From Thermoplasmata archaeon (GTDB taxonomy: Archaea; Thermoplasmatota; Thermoplasmata; Methanomassiliicoccales; Methanomethylophilaceae): a stretch of DNA of 64,000 nt. The stretch covers positions 25,869 to 89,868 of the forward strand of contig SUTA01000009.1 of NCBI GenBank assembly GCA_015063135.1, given 5' to 3'. This document shows, in pieces, positions 27,856-38,656 of the stretch (positions are counted from its first letter, which is position 1; every line of letters begins with the position of its first letter). The translations under genes and the position numbers were made by a program. The notes below the pieces were generated by a model that did not search any database, was not told the origin of the DNA, and was given only the letters and a program-made list of their open reading frames with translations.

Positions 27856-29616
27856 TCGCATCTCCTCGGGAGCGCCCATGCCCAGGCAGTCCAGGGTGTC
27901 GGCCAGGACGGTCCTGGCGCACTCCACCAGGGTCAGCCTCGCGTCCCTCTTGTCGGCCTCACCGAGCACGGAGACGTCGGCGTAGAACTTGTTGAACGCG
28001 GCGGCGACCTCGTGGGCGTACTCCGGGAGCATGTGGACCTTCCTCATGTCGCCGGCGGCGGCGAGGACCTCGCCGTACCTGGACAGGGACTTGACGAGCG
28101 CGAGCTCGCTGGGGTGGGTGATCTTGGATGCGTCGGTGCACCTTTTGAAATCGCCGGCCTTCCTCATGACGCTGCAGGCCCTCGCGTGGGCGTACTGCAG
28201 GTACGGGCCGGAGTTGCCGTCGAAGCTGAGCGCGTCCTCCCACTTGAAGACGAACTGCTTCTCGGGCTGGACGCTGACGATGTTGTACCTGACCGCTCCG
28301 ATGCCGACGATGCGGGCGATCTCCCTCATCCTCTCCTCGGGCATGTCGGAGCGGCGCTTCTTGATCTCCTGGTAGGCCCTCTCGACGGACTCGTCGATCA
28401 GGTCGTCCAGGTAGACGACGACCCCTTTCCTGGTGGACATCTTGCCCTCCGGCAGGGAGACGAACGCGTAGAACAGGGGCTCGGGCTGCTTGTCGGAACC
28501 CAGGATCTCGAGGACGGAGCAGAGCTGCTTGGACCCGAGCTTCTGGTCTTCCCCAAGGACGTCGATGACCCTGTCCGCCCTGGTGAACTTGTCCAGGTGG
28601 TAGGCGATGTCCCTGGTGGTGTACAGGGTGGTCCCGTCGGACCTGGTGAAGGTGAACTTGGTGTTCTTGCCCTTGATTCCGAAGTCGGCGAGGTCGACGA
28701 ACCAGGCGCCGTCCTCGGTCTCCCCGGCGTACTTGGACTTCTTCAGGTCGGCCACGACCTTCTGGGCGGAGCCGTCGGCGATGTAGCCGGACTCCCAGGT
28801 GTACCTGTCGAGGGTGACGTTGATGGCGCCGAGGGTCTCCCTCAGGCCGCCGAGCATGATCTCGGCGGTGTGCCTCACGTCGGCGATGACGTTGGCATCC
28901 CCGGCCTCGAAGCCGCGGAGCATCTCGGAGATCTCCCTCTGGACCTCTGGCTCGGCCTCCATCCTCTTGTTGGCCACGCGGTAGTTGGCCACGAGGCGGT
29001 GGTCGGTCTTGTCCCTCTCCTTCTCGTTCTGGCCGATGGTGCGGGCGTGCTCCTCCCTCTCCTCCTCGGCCTCCGCGTCGGAGACGTTGTTGACCCCCCA
29101 GGTCAGCACGACGACCTGCTTGCCCACATCGTTGACGTAGTACTCGGTGGTGACTTCGTGCCCGCACTTCTTCAGGCACCTGGCGAGTGTGTCGCCGATG
29201 ATGGGGTTCCTGGCGCGGCCCACGTGGATGGGGCCGGTGGGGTTGGTCGACGTGTGCTCGACGTTGACCCTCTGCCCGGTCTTGGGATGGGACCCGTAGT
29301 CCCTCCCCTTGGAGACGATCTCCTCCATCACCGCCCCCACCATCGCGGAGGGGTCGATGTAGAAGTTGACGTAACCGTTGACGGCCTCGACGCGGGCGAT
29401 GAGCCCGGCGGGCTGGATCCTGGATGCTATGGCGGAGGCGTACTCCATGGGGTTCTGCTTCGCCATCTTGGCCACGGGGAACAGCGCCATGGCGGCGTCC
29501 GCCCCCGACTTGCCGCTGACGTCCACGGGCAGCTTGGAGAGGTCGAAGCCGGTCTCGCCGACCGCGCCCTCCACGGCCCTGCGGACCTGAACAGTGAAAT
29601 CGTCCATGACGGACAT
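27856..29616 (-). CDS. argS: Arginine-tRNA ligase
   Basis: A 586-residue class I arginyl-tRNA synthetase. It has the N-terminal Add1 domain, HVGRARNPIIGD (HIGH-like signature), a GKMSTRKG (KMSKS) loop and a C-terminal DALR anticodon domain ending LDCLGMGAPEEM. The next codon is CGA. Under the standard code the ORF continues 112 residues (to 27520) over the acetyltransferase gene in another frame. The start overlaps the aRF1 end as CGATG. It contains no internal CGA. Confidence 0.95.
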
Positions 29617-30845
29617 CGGCTCACCTTGTACCTGAGTATGGCGGCGATCCCACCGAACGCCCTCATGAGCATGTCGCCCTCCTCGGAGTCCGGGGAGATG
29701 ATCTCCACCTTTGTGTTGTACTCGTCCGCCTTCATGAAGAAGTCGTCGATGAGGTCCTCGTCCTTGATGACCTGCGCGTTGGCCTTGCACTCGGGGCACT
29801 GGATCCTCTCGTCCGCGTCGGGGACGGTCAGGTCGTGGGTGTGGCCGGAGGGGCACTGCACGGTGACCCTGCGCTTGTCCAGGGCCTCGGACAGCAGGAG
29901 CATGTCCACGGCGCCCATGTCCAGGGCGTTCCTGACCATGGCCTCGCCGTAGCAGGACAAGCCGCCGTCGGCCTTCCTGATCTCCCTGAAGAACCTCTGC
30001 ATGTACTCCTTCTCCTCGGTCAGGCGCACGTCGACGATGATGCCCTTGGCGTTGTCGACCAGCTCCCTGAGGCCGGACTCGTCGGTGTAGCCCGTGTCCA
30101 CGAGGGGGGAGATGACCTTCTTCCTGAGCTCGTGGTGCAGGTACTCCTCCTTGACGAAGAAGTCCTTGGTGGCTCCGGGTCCTCCGACGAGGATGCCGAT
30201 GAGCTCGGGGCGGTTGAGGAAGACCTCCGTGGCGTTGTCGGCGACCTTCTTGAAGAACTCGTGGGCGGCAATCTCGATCAGCCTCTCGAAACGGACGGAC
30301 GACTGACCTCCCTGGTGGTGCTTGGAGGGGACCAGGGAGTCGAAGTGCTTCAGCACCTGTATCCTGCTGCCGCTGAGGATGCCGAGGGTGGCCTCGGACC
30401 TGTCGATGGTGATCAGGCCGTAGCTCCTCTTGTCCAGGAGCATGGCGTCGAGGGGATCGGTGAAGAAGGTGGAGTCGCACCTGTACATGAACGCGGTGAT
30501 GGCCTCGGGGGGGTTGATGACGTACTGGACCATCTTGGTCTGGTCGCCTGCGCGGGGGACCTCGCCGCAGAAGATGACCACGCCGTTCGCCGGGGGCGCC
30601 TTGTAGGTCTTGAGGCGGGCGGCGATGGAGTCGATGGCGCTCTGGACGTGGTTCATGGTCGTCTTCGACTTGATGTTGGATGCCTGAGACTGCTCGTTCC
30701 TGAGGTAGGCCATGACCTCGGAGATCTGCTTGTTCTCCGGGACGTAGACCGAGATCAGCTCGGTCCCGCGCCCCCTGTAGGATGTGATCTCCTGCATCGC
30801 CTTCTTGAAGTCGTATTTCGCCCTGTCCGCATCGTTCTCTGCCAT
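29616..30845 (-). CDS. prf1: Peptide chain release factor aRF1
   Basis: A 409-residue class I release factor. Domain 1 carries GRGTELISVYVP, SNIKSKTT (NIKS) and YRCDSTF (YxCxxxF), which read the stop codon. Domain 2 carries HHQGGQSSVRFERL (GGQ), which triggers hydrolysis. A zinc-ribbon-like CPSGH...CPEC lies near 320-345. It ends LRYKVS then CGA, overlapping the argS ATG (CGATG). As the sole decoder of stops in archaea it would have to accept CGA if CGA is a stop here, and its own mRNA ends in CGA. Under the standard code the ORF reads another 63 residues, to 29427. Confidence 0.95.
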
Positions 30846-30954
30846 GGGTCCCCTCTCCTTATATGCGGACGCGACTGCGCGCCCGTATATAAGTATAACT
30901 TTAACGGAAGGGCAATCCTTTATACGGTTGAAGCCGTCTGGACGGACAGGTGTT
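30846..30954. promoter_or_regulatory. Divergent promoters of prf1 and pyrH
   Basis: Two back-to-back TATA boxes: CTTATATACGG on the minus strand (about 30883-30893) for the release factor and CCTTTATACGG on the plus strand (about 30917-30927) for pyrH, each 25-40 nt from its start codon. Confidence 0.65.
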
Positions 30955-31638
30955 ATGACGGACAGCGTGGTTGTTTCGATAGGCGGCTCTATTCTCATTC
31001 CCGGCGATAACGATGCGGAGTACATCGGCAAGCTGGCCAAGATGCTCAAGGAGGTCTCGGAGGAGGTCTCGGTGTCAGTGGTCGTGGGAGGGGGGAAGAC
31101 CGCCAGGTACTACGCGTCCAACGCCGCGGAGCTCGGCGGCTCCATGTTCGACCAGGACATCCTTGGGATCGAGGCCACCCGCCTGAACGCCCAGCTGCTG
31201 TCCCTGGCGCTCGGGGACATGCCCAAGAGGGTGCCCGAGACCGTGGAGCAGTTCGTGGAGGCCCGCAGGACGAGGACGATCCCCGTCATGGGCGGGACCG
31301 AGCCCGGTCACACCACGGATGCCGTCTCAGCGATGATAGCCAAGGCGATCAAGGCCGACAGGGTGGTCAACGCCACCTCCGTGGACGCCGTCTACACCGA
31401 CGACCCCAGGAAGAACCCCGGCGCGAAGAGGATCGAGAGGATGACCATCGACGAGCTCGGGGACATCGTCTACAAGGAGCACGGAGCGTCCAAATCCAGC
31501 GTCTTCGACCCCATGGGGGTCGGGATCGCGAAGGAGAACAGGATCGATATCCTGATGGTGGACGGCAGGAACCTCGAGGAGCTCAGGAAGGCCATCCTGG
31601 GACAGCCCTTCAGCGGGACCTTCGTCGACTCTCACCGA
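30955..31638 (+). CDS. pyrH: UMP kinase
   Basis: A 227-residue archaeal uridylate kinase of the amino-acid-kinase fold: VVVSIGGSIL, VVGGGKTARYY, MGGTEPGHTTDAVS and NATSVDAVYTDDPRKNPGA. It phosphorylates UMP to UDP. It ends at CGA after GTFVDSH; the standard-code ORF adds 46 residues of antisense to the convergent dtdA gene (to 31779). Confidence 0.94.
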
Positions 31639-32464
31639 GCGGGTCCAGATCCGCCGAGGTCACCGTCTCGTAGCCCAGGGACTGTATTATCGCCGTTATG
31701 CGGCGCTCCTCGGGCTTCTTCATGGACTTCCTGTGCACATAGACGGAATCGGTGCCGGTGGCCTCGCATGCGAGCCTGACCATGCGGGCGACGTCCTCGT
31801 CGTCCCTGCCCTCCGTCTGGTATGAGGGCAGCATGTGGCCGAAGGACACCCTGAACCTCAGGGCGACCTCGGTGAACCTCGGCGCGTAGTGCCCGCCGCC
31901 GACCCCCACCAGCTTCCTTGCTTCATAATCGGGGTCCAGGTCGGAGAGGACCTTCGCGAGCACCTCGGCCGCGTGCATGTTGCCCCAGTTGGTCTCGTCG
32001 CTGCCGATCTCGATGAAGAAGGTGGGTATCTCGAGCCAGGGGCCGTGGTGGGTCACCTCGAAGCAGGTCTGGGTGCCCTCCATGTCGTTGTAAGCCACTA
32101 TCCTCCTCAGCGCGTCCGTCATAGCGGCGGGCGCGGGCCTGACCAGGGCGCCCTCGCGGCCGCCGTACTGGTTCTCATGGTAGTTCCCTATGGGATGCGC
32201 CGTGAGCGCGGGCTGCCCGCTCTTCGCGGAGTGCTTGGACATCACGACGACCTCGTCCGGCCTGAATGTCCCCTGGATCTCCCTGTCCAGGTCCTCGTGG
32301 CGGATGTGCATGTCCGGGATCGACAGCATGACATCGTCGCCCTTGGCCATGCACGGGTACCCGGCGATGGGGTCCATGTTCTCCCATCCCCCCATGTCGA
32401 CCATGCATTTCCTCATGTTGACCGACGGGAGGTCGGGCTCGCTGCAAAGGAACAGCCTCCTCAT
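31625..32464 (-). CDS. dtdA: D-aminoacyl-tRNA deacylase, archaeal type
   Basis: A 279-residue DtdA/GEK1-type deacylase that frees D-amino acids from mischarged tRNA. It shows HSAKSGQPALTAHPIGNY, EVTHHGPW, EIGSDETNW and GVGGGHYAPRF. The start MRRLFLCSEPD at 32464 is chosen because the 34 upstream residues are not family-like. It ends at CGA after DPLGES (two consecutive CGA codons); the standard-code ORF reaches 31610. It overlaps the pyrH 3' end by 14 nt. Confidence 0.93.
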
Positions 32465-32538
32465 GCTACACCCGATGCGCTGAACGGATAGAAAACGGGT
32501 GCGGTCGTGCCGCCGTGGTCTGTTGAGCGTTAACGAGC

Positions 32539-32549
32539 CGTTATAAACG
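32539..32549 (+). promoter_or_regulatory. TATA box of the HTH/TPR gene
   Basis: CGTTATAAACGG, about 27 nt before the ATG at 32569, consistent with a nearly leaderless transcript. Confidence 0.5.
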
Positions 32550-32568
32550 GGTCCCGGTTGATTCAAAC

Positions 32569-33990
32569 ATGCCCGAACTGACGAAGAACGAGATGGCGCT
32601 CCTATACCTGGGCGGCTTCAGCAACTCGGACCCGGTGCTGTCGGCCAGCGTCCCCGTTGGGATGACACAGGACGGCATAGCCGGGGCCCTGGGGATCAGC
32701 CGCGGGTACGCCGCGCTGATAACCAGCAGGATGATGGCGCTGGGGCTCGTGGAGGGCATCCAGAAGCACATAACCGGCAGCAAGGGCAGGAGGCTGGCCT
32801 ACTTCCTCACCCCCAAGGGGATGGAGGAGGCCTCCCGGATAAGGAAGGGCGCGGAATCCAACGGCGATGACGTCACCGGCATGTTCCTCAGGGGCGGCGT
32901 GGACGGATGCTCCGCGGAGGAGCTGTCCGCGCTGGACCCCGACGACAGGGACGTCCTGGGATGGCTGTGCCTGATGGAATCAGATGTCATGAGGACCGAG
33001 ATCCCCTCCCGCGCCGCGCCCATCCTGAGGTTCGGGAGGCGCGGCGAGGTCCGGCTGATGCCCGAGACCAGGGAGGCCATGCTGGCGACCGCCTCTGAGG
33101 AGGACCTGGTGCGCTGGCACTGCATTGCGGCCGAATGGTTCGCCGACCGCAGGCCCCAGGACCCGGAGAGGCTCATCCACCTGGCTCTCGGCAGGAGGTC
33201 CATCGAGGCCTCCGGGCTGGTGATGGAGCAGAGGTGCCGGATCCTGGACTCCCCGGACATCGTCCACCTGAGGGCGCTGAAGGAGGTCTGCAGGGTGTCG
33301 AAGGACCCGCGCGTCCATGAGACCGCGGTGATGCTGGCACTGTCCCTCCGCGACATGGCCTCGGCCCGCGAGGTCCTCTCCGGGGCGGCCTGCCTCAAAG
33401 GCGACGGGCTCAAGGCGATGAGGGCGGAGCTAGCGATAATGGAGGGGGACTGCGCCGAGGGGCTAAGATGCGCGGTGGACTCCTACAGCGGGGACCCCGA
33501 GAGCTCGCTCAGGCTGGCCCGCGGCTACCTGGTGTCGAGGATGCCCGAGAGCGCCCTGCCCTTCATCCGCCACGCCGTGAGGGCGATGTTCAGGAGCGGG
33601 TGCCTTTTCGGGCTGGACGAGGCCTACAGGCTGGAATCGCTGGCGCTGATGAGGATCGGCGACTGCGGGAGGGCCCTGGACAGCCTGGACCTGGCCATGG
33701 AGGCCTGCACGGACGGCATCCGCGCGGAATGCATCGAGCGGATGCGCACGGAGCTCGCCAGGATCGCGGCCTCGGAGGACGGGGTTCGCCCTGAGGGTGT
33801 CCAGATCGGATATGTACAGATCCCTGATGTCCTTTATGTCCCATTTGAGCATGGCCAGCCTCTCGAAGCCGAATCCCCATGCCAGGACCGGCACGTCGAT
33901 GCCGAAGGGGGCCACGACCTCGGGCCTGAATATGCCCGCCCCTCCGAGCTCCATCCACTTGCCGTGGAAGAAGACCTCGAGCTCCAGCGA
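32569..33990 (+). CDS. Winged-helix protein with C-terminal helical repeats
   Basis: Begins with a MarR-like winged helix (about 1-80: TQDGIAGALGISRGYAALITSRMMALGLVEG...KGRRLAYFLTPKG). A long helical region resembling TPRs follows (about 180-400: ALSLRDMASAREVLSG, ARGYLVSRMPESALPF). It is probably a regulator; the ligand is unknown. The true end is unclear. TPR-like sequence stops near residue 400 (about 33785), but the first in-frame CGA is at 33988, about 70 codons into the antisense of pheS, and the standard stop is at 35277. An indel at the GGGG run near 33780 would create a TGA. End coordinate uncertain. Confidence 0.7.
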
Positions 33991-35289
33991 GGGCTCCGTG
34001 TACGGGAAGTACGCGGGCCTGATGCGGATCTTGTCGAAGCCCATCCTGGCGTAGAACTCGCGGATGATGGAGATGAGCATGTCGAAGTTGGCGTTCTCGT
34101 CGATGACGATGCCCTCGATCTGGGTGAACTCCGGCAGGTGGGTGGAGTCGATGGACTCCTTCCTGAAGATCCTGGAGATGGAGAACGCCTTCCTGGGGGC
34201 GTCGGGGTGCTCGGCGATGTACTTGATGGAGCTGACGGTGCTGTGGGTCCTCAGGAGCGCGGCCTCGGCCCTCTCCCTGGACCACTCGCCGCCCCAGCCG
34301 GTGGAGCCGGTGTCCCCTCCGTTCTCGTGGATCGCCCTGATCTGGGCCACCAGGGCCTCGTCGTCAATGTGGATGGAGGCGGGGTGCTCCAGGTAGAACG
34401 TGTCCTGGAGGTCCCTGGCGGGGTGGTCCTGGGGGGTGTAGAGCACATCCATGTTCCAGAACGCGGGCTGGACGTACTCGGAGGACATCTCGGTGAATCC
34501 CATGTCGGTGAACAGCCTGCGGACCTGGGCCCCGAGCCTGGTGAGGGGGTGCCTCTTCGCGGGGTAGACGGAGGGGGCGAAGGTCTGGATGTCGTACTTC
34601 CTGAACTCCGCGTCCTTCCACTCGCCGCTCTGGATGATGCGGTCGGTGATCTCGGTGATCTGCTTCTTGAGCTCGATGCCGGATGCCGCGGCCTCCTTCC
34701 CGAGGTCGGTGAGAGTGACGGTGCGGGTGGTGACGACCTTCTCCTGGATCATGCCCTGGCGGCCCTTGAGATCCTTGATAACGGCCTTGTCGGCCTCGGC
34801 CTCGGGGACGTCGCCGGCTGCCATCCTCTTGAGGAGGGCCTCGTCGGGCATCTCCTTGGACAGCATGGCCTTTCCGTTGTCGGTCAGGACCAGGACGTTG
34901 GAGTCCCCGTCCCTGACGATGTCGGCCAGCTTCTTCCTCTTGAGCCATCCGACGGCGATCTTGTCGCCGCCCTGCATGGCCTCTGCGAGGTCGGACATGG
35001 GCATCCTGCCGCCCGCCCCGTCGACGAGCTTGATGGCGATCCTCTCCGGGAGCCCCTGCTCCACGGCGGACCTCTCCTCGAGGGAGTAGAACTTCTCCAC
35101 GGTCTCGGAGATCGCGGCCAGCCCCTTGGACTCCAGCCACGATGCGGCGCCCATGACCTCCAGCTCGATGTCGAAGTCACCCGCCGCTATGAGGTCGGCG
35201 GGGCTTGCGCTCCCGCCCCTGGCGTCCAGCGCCAGAAGCAGTCTCTTCTCGTTGTAGCTGAGTCCTTCCATTATTGAAGCGTCCACCAT
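33772..35289 (-). CDS. pheS: Phenylalanine-tRNA ligase alpha subunit
   Basis: A 505-residue class II aminoacyl-tRNA synthetase alpha subunit. N-terminal winged-helix domains (about 1-180) precede the catalytic core with TDMGFTEM, FWNMDVLYTPQDHPARD, GIVIDENANF and the motif 3 strand LAWGFGFERLAMLKW. It ends YISDLDTLRANPVL then CGA, the usual archaeal length. The standard-code ORF continues about 100 residues antisense to the neighbouring gene (33463). The start at 35289 follows trpS closely; MEGLSYNEK at 35271 is an alternative. pheT is not in the window. Confidence 0.93.
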
Positions 35290-35293
35290 GGGA

Positions 35294-36415
35294 TCACCAT
35301 TCGAAACCGTCGTAGGTCATATCGCCGACCACGTCGCGCGCCTTCTCCCTCTTGTCCTGGTGCTCCTCGAGGAAGACGTTGATCCTCTCGGTGAGGCACA
35401 TCTTGCACTCCCCGCAGAGGATGGATCCGGAGCGGCACTTCTCCGCCAGCTCGTTGAGCCTGGCATCGTCGTGCTCGAACATGTAGTAGAAATACTTGAA
35501 GACGGCGCAGACCTCGGGATTGCCGCCCTTCTCCCTCTGCTCCTCGACGGAGACGCATCCGCCGGTGAACGCCCTGCCCACCTTCTTCTTCACCTGCTTG
35601 GGGGTGTCTGTGGTGTAGATCGTGGCGTTCTCGTCGGAGGACGACATCTTGTCGCCGCCGTTGAGGCCGGGCATCATCTTGCAGCAGATGAGCGCGGGCT
35701 TGGGATACCCCAGACCGGGGGCCACGTCCCTGGTGACCCTGAAGTGCGGGTCCTGGTCTATGCCGCAGGGGATCAGGACGGGCACCTGCCTCCCGGCGTC
35801 GATGGTCGGGAGGAACGCGGGCACGGCCTGCATCGTCGTGTAGAATATGGAGCCGATGTTCGTGGAGTTGTCGAACCCGAACACGGCCTTGGCCGTGGAG
35901 AAGGTGACCTTCTTCGCGACGCGGAGCGCCACGGGGTACATCTTCTGCACGTTCTTCGTGTTGAGGATTATCCTCGTCTTCTTGGGGTCGAAGCCCAGGG
36001 CGACGATGTCCAGGGCGTTCTCGTAGGCCATGGACGTCGTGTCCTCGAGGGTCATGTCCTTGAAGAGGAACTTCTCGTCGTCTGTGAGCTGGAACAGCAG
36101 GTCGGTGCCGAAGGTGTCCTGGATCCACTTGGTGAACATCCAGGGCATCATGTGGCCCAGGTGGGTGTTCCCGGAGGGGCCCCTGCCGGTGTAGAGGCAG
36201 AATCTGTCGCCCTTGTCGTAGCCGTCGAGGATCTGGACCAGGTCCCTGTGGGTGTAGAATATCCCGCGCCTGATCATGGGGTGCACATCCCCGTACCTCT
36301 CCAATCTGGCAATGAGGGCGTCGTCTATCGGCGTGGTGCCGAACGACCTCTGGAGCGCATCGTAGTCGATGTCCCCCGTGACCTCCCATGGCGTGACCTT
36401 GAACTCCTCGGGCAT
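35294..36415 (-). CDS. trpS: Tryptophan-tRNA ligase
   Basis: A 373-residue class I tryptophanyl-tRNA synthetase of the archaeal/eukaryotic type: GRGPSGNTHLGHMMPW (HIGH region), KKTRIILNTKN, GIDQDPHFRVTRDVA and the KMSSSDENATIY (KMSKS) loop. Stop is TGA. A TATA box (TTTATAATATATC, minus strand, about 36443-36456) lies 30-40 nt upstream. pheS follows directly. Confidence 0.95.
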   Translation of the reverse strand: MPEEFKVTPWEVTGDIDYDALQRSFGTTPIDDALIARLERYGDVHPMIRRGIFYTHRDLVQILDGYDKGDRFCLYTGRGPSGNTHLGHMMPWMFTKWIQDTFGTDLLFQLTDDEKFLFKDMTLEDTTSMAYENALDIVALGFDPKKTRIILNTKNVQKMYPVALRVAKKVTFSTAKAVFGFDNSTNIGSIFYTTMQAVPAFLPTIDAGRQVPVLIPCGIDQDPHFRVTRDVAPGLGYPKPALICCKMMPGLNGGDKMSSSDENATIYTTDTPKQVKKKVGRAFTGGCVSVEEQREKGGNPEVCAVFKYFYYMFEHDDARLNELAEKCRSGSILCGECKMCLTERINVFLEEHQDKREKARDVVGDMTYDGFEW

Positions 36416-36519
36416 GTGCTCTACCTCGTTGCGGGTAGGCGCGATATATTATAAACCTTAGCGGGCGCGACGGCGCGCATATAGGTAAGTAATATATCGC
36501 CCAAGTGGATGCATCGGTC
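36416..36519. promoter_or_regulatory. Divergent promoters of trpS and the CBS gene
   Basis: Contains TTTATAATATATC on the minus strand (about 36443-36456) and TAAGTAATATATCG on the plus strand (about 36486-36499). The latter is 25 nt before the ATG at 36520, so the CBS mRNA is probably leaderless from that ATG. Confidence 0.55.
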
Positions 36520-37002
36520 ATGACACTCAGGGTTAGGGATCTCATGACCACGGACGTGGTCACTCTGCAGCCGACGGACACCATCAAGACCGCGGCCATC
36601 AAGTTCGCGGTCGACAACATCTCCGGTGCTCCGGTCGTCGACAACCGCAACCACCTTCTCGGCATAGTGAGCCAGAACGACATCCTGAGGACCCTCCTGA
36701 AGTACCAGGACCTGCTCGACAAGGACAACCCCGAGGGGCTGTCAATCCTGAAGCACTCCCTGGACAGCGGCGAGGGCGGCGACAGGATCGTCAAGGCCGT
36801 CGACGAGATATCCGACATGGAGATCTCCACGATCATGACCTACTCCACCCTGACGACCTCCGCGGACGCCCCCATCCTGGACGTCCTGAGGGCCATGATC
36901 ACCATGGACGTCAACAGGGTCCCCGTGATCGAGAAGGGCGTCCTCATCGGAATCATCTCCAGGGGCGACATCACCTTCGCGCTCTACAAGAGAAAGGCCT
37001 GA
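36520..37002 (+). CDS. Tandem CBS domain protein
   Basis: A 160-residue protein of two CBS motifs (VRDLMTTDVVTLQPTDTI...NHLLGIVSQNDILR and ISTIMTYSTLTTSADAPI...GVLIGIISRGDITF), a module that binds adenosyl nucleotides or S-adenosylmethionine as a sensor. The second ATG (36520) is chosen by TATA spacing and because family members start close to VRDLM; the first is at 36505. Stop is TGA, 2 nt before the next ATG. Confidence 0.9.
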   Translation: MTLRVRDLMTTDVVTLQPTDTIKTAAIKFAVDNISGAPVVDNRNHLLGIVSQNDILRTLLKYQDLLDKDNPEGLSILKHSLDSGEGGDRIVKAVDEISDMEISTIMTYSTLTTSADAPILDVLRAMITMDVNRVPVIEKGVLIGIISRGDITFALYKRKA

Positions 37003-37004
37003 CC

Positions 37005-37760
37005 ATGCTGGAAGCCCATGTGCTCGCCAGCGGCAGCGATGGCAACTGCTGCGTGATAGAGTGCGACGGCGAGGCGGTGATGATCGACTGCGGCCTCAGC
37101 TGCAGGAGGATCATGTCGCTGATGGACCAGGCCGGCGTGGACTCGTCGATGATAAAGGCCATACTCGTAACCCATGAGCACGGCGACCACATCAGCGGGG
37201 CCCAGGCCACCGCCAGGAAGCTGGACGTCCCGATAATGACCAACCTGGCCACCTTCGAGGCCAGCGGGTTCTCCAATGTGAAGTACGTGCCGGTGGACCC
37301 GTCGAAGTCCTTCGAGGTCGGGTCCATGAAGGTCACCCCCCTGCCGACGTCCCACGACGCCGTGGACCCCCACTGCTACTTCACCGAGACCGACCAGGGC
37401 AACGTCGTCATCGCCACCGACACGGGGAAGATGAACTTCCAGATCGCCCATGCCATATCCCTATCCGACATAGCCATCGTGGAGTCCAACTACGACATAC
37501 AGATGCTCCGCGACGGCCCCTACCCCCTGATACTCCAGAAGAGGATACGCGGCGAGTACGGCCACATGTCCAACGTGGACTGCGCCAGGACCCTGAGGGA
37601 CCACATGAAGCCCGGGGCGACCGTGTTCCTGGCGCATCTTTCCAAGAACAACAACCTGCCCGACGTCGCGCGCCAGACGGTCTCCGACATCTCCGGCATT
37701 GACCGCCGGAAGATAGACTGCATGGAGTTCCAGTGCGACATCAGGACGCTGAAGAAGCGA
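37005..37760 (+). CDS. MBL-fold metallohydrolase
   Basis: A 251-residue metallo-beta-lactamase-fold protein of the YycJ/WalJ type. It begins LEAHVLASGSDGNCCVIE, has the metal motif THEHGDHISG, a TSHDAVDP turn and VFLAHLSKNN near the end. Some relatives act as exonucleases or RNases. It ends at CGA after DIRTLKK; the standard-code ORF adds 36 residues antisense to GINS (37871). It is co-transcribed with the CBS gene (2-nt gap). Confidence 0.9.
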
Positions 37761-37771
37761 GCGCTCCCTTC

Positions 37772-38617
37772 TCACGGCGCCGGCCTGACGATGACGGCCT
37801 TCTCCATCCTCACCAGGGCGTCCGCCATGACCTTCGGCATGGTGATCACGTCCTCCTTGGACAGCTCGTAGTCCCTCTCGGGGCCCACGAACGCCGGCAG
37901 GTCCTCCAGGACCCTCAGCAGGACCATGGTCTCCATGTCGTCCTCCGTAGGCTCCGGCACCGGCTTGGGCGCCTCCTGCATCCCGGCCATGAAGACCGCG
38001 TCGGAATCGTCAGGGAAGTCCCCAGGCATGTCGGCCGGGTCGTCGAACGGCTCGAAGTCGTCGACGGGCTCCTCCTCCGGGATCTCCGCGGGCTCGGGGG
38101 CCGGCTTGGGCTCCTCAGGGGCGGGAGCGTGCCTGGTGACGACCGCCGGCTCCTCCGGGACCGCCGCAGGCGCGGGCTCCTCGGCGGGCTCCACGTCCAG
38201 GCGGGTGTCGGTGTAGGGGCGCCTGCCCCTCAGGGCGTCCACCGTGGCGGCGTGCTCCGCGAAGATCGCCGACAGCCTGTCGTAGAAATCCTTCTCCTCG
38301 GGGGTCAGGGCGTCCAGGGCGTTCCCGGCGCCGGTCACGGTCCTGAGGGCCATCTTGCTGATCTTCATGGACCTGAGGCTGATGACCTCCTTCACGAGGG
38401 TGTCCGCCTTCTTGCGGCGGGAGTTGGCCCCCTCGCACATCAGCGACTCGGGGTCCTTCCTGAGCTCCCTCTCGTAGTCGTCCCTGAGGCGGTTCAGGAG
38501 CTCGGCCATGGCCTTGAACAGGTCCGGCCTGGTCTTCGACAACGCCCCGCCCTTCATCTCGACCCTGTAGAGCTCTGACAGCTCCTCGAAGGTCATAGGC
38601 TCGTAGACGGGGCTCAT
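37772..38617 (-). CDS. DNA replication complex GINS family protein (Gins51-like)
   Basis: A 281-residue archaeal GINS subunit. An alpha-helical A domain (about 1-130: FEELSELYRVEMKGGALSKT, VKEVISLRSMKISKMALRTV) is followed by an acidic Pro/Glu linker (about 150-225) and a small beta B domain (VLLRVLEDLPAFVGPERDYELSKEDVITMP). GINS couples MCM helicase to the replisome. Under the standard code this gene is fused in frame to the secreted protein upstream (an 801-residue ORF). The CGA at 38657-38659 and a TATA-like GGTTATCTACG just before the ATG separate them. Stop is TGA. Confidence 0.88.
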   Translation of the reverse strand: MSPVYEPMTFEELSELYRVEMKGGALSKTRPDLFKAMAELLNRLRDDYERELRKDPESLMCEGANSRRKKADTLVKEVISLRSMKISKMALRTVTGAGNALDALTPEEKDFYDRLSAIFAEHAATVDALRGRRPYTDTRLDVEPAEEPAPAAVPEEPAVVTRHAPAPEEPKPAPEPAEIPEEEPVDDFEPFDDPADMPGDFPDDSDAVFMAGMQEAPKPVPEPTEDDMETMVLLRVLEDLPAFVGPERDYELSKEDVITMPKVMADALVRMEKAVIVRPAP

Positions 38618-38656
38618 GCTCCACCCATGCTCGGGCGCGTAGATAACCTTTCGGTA

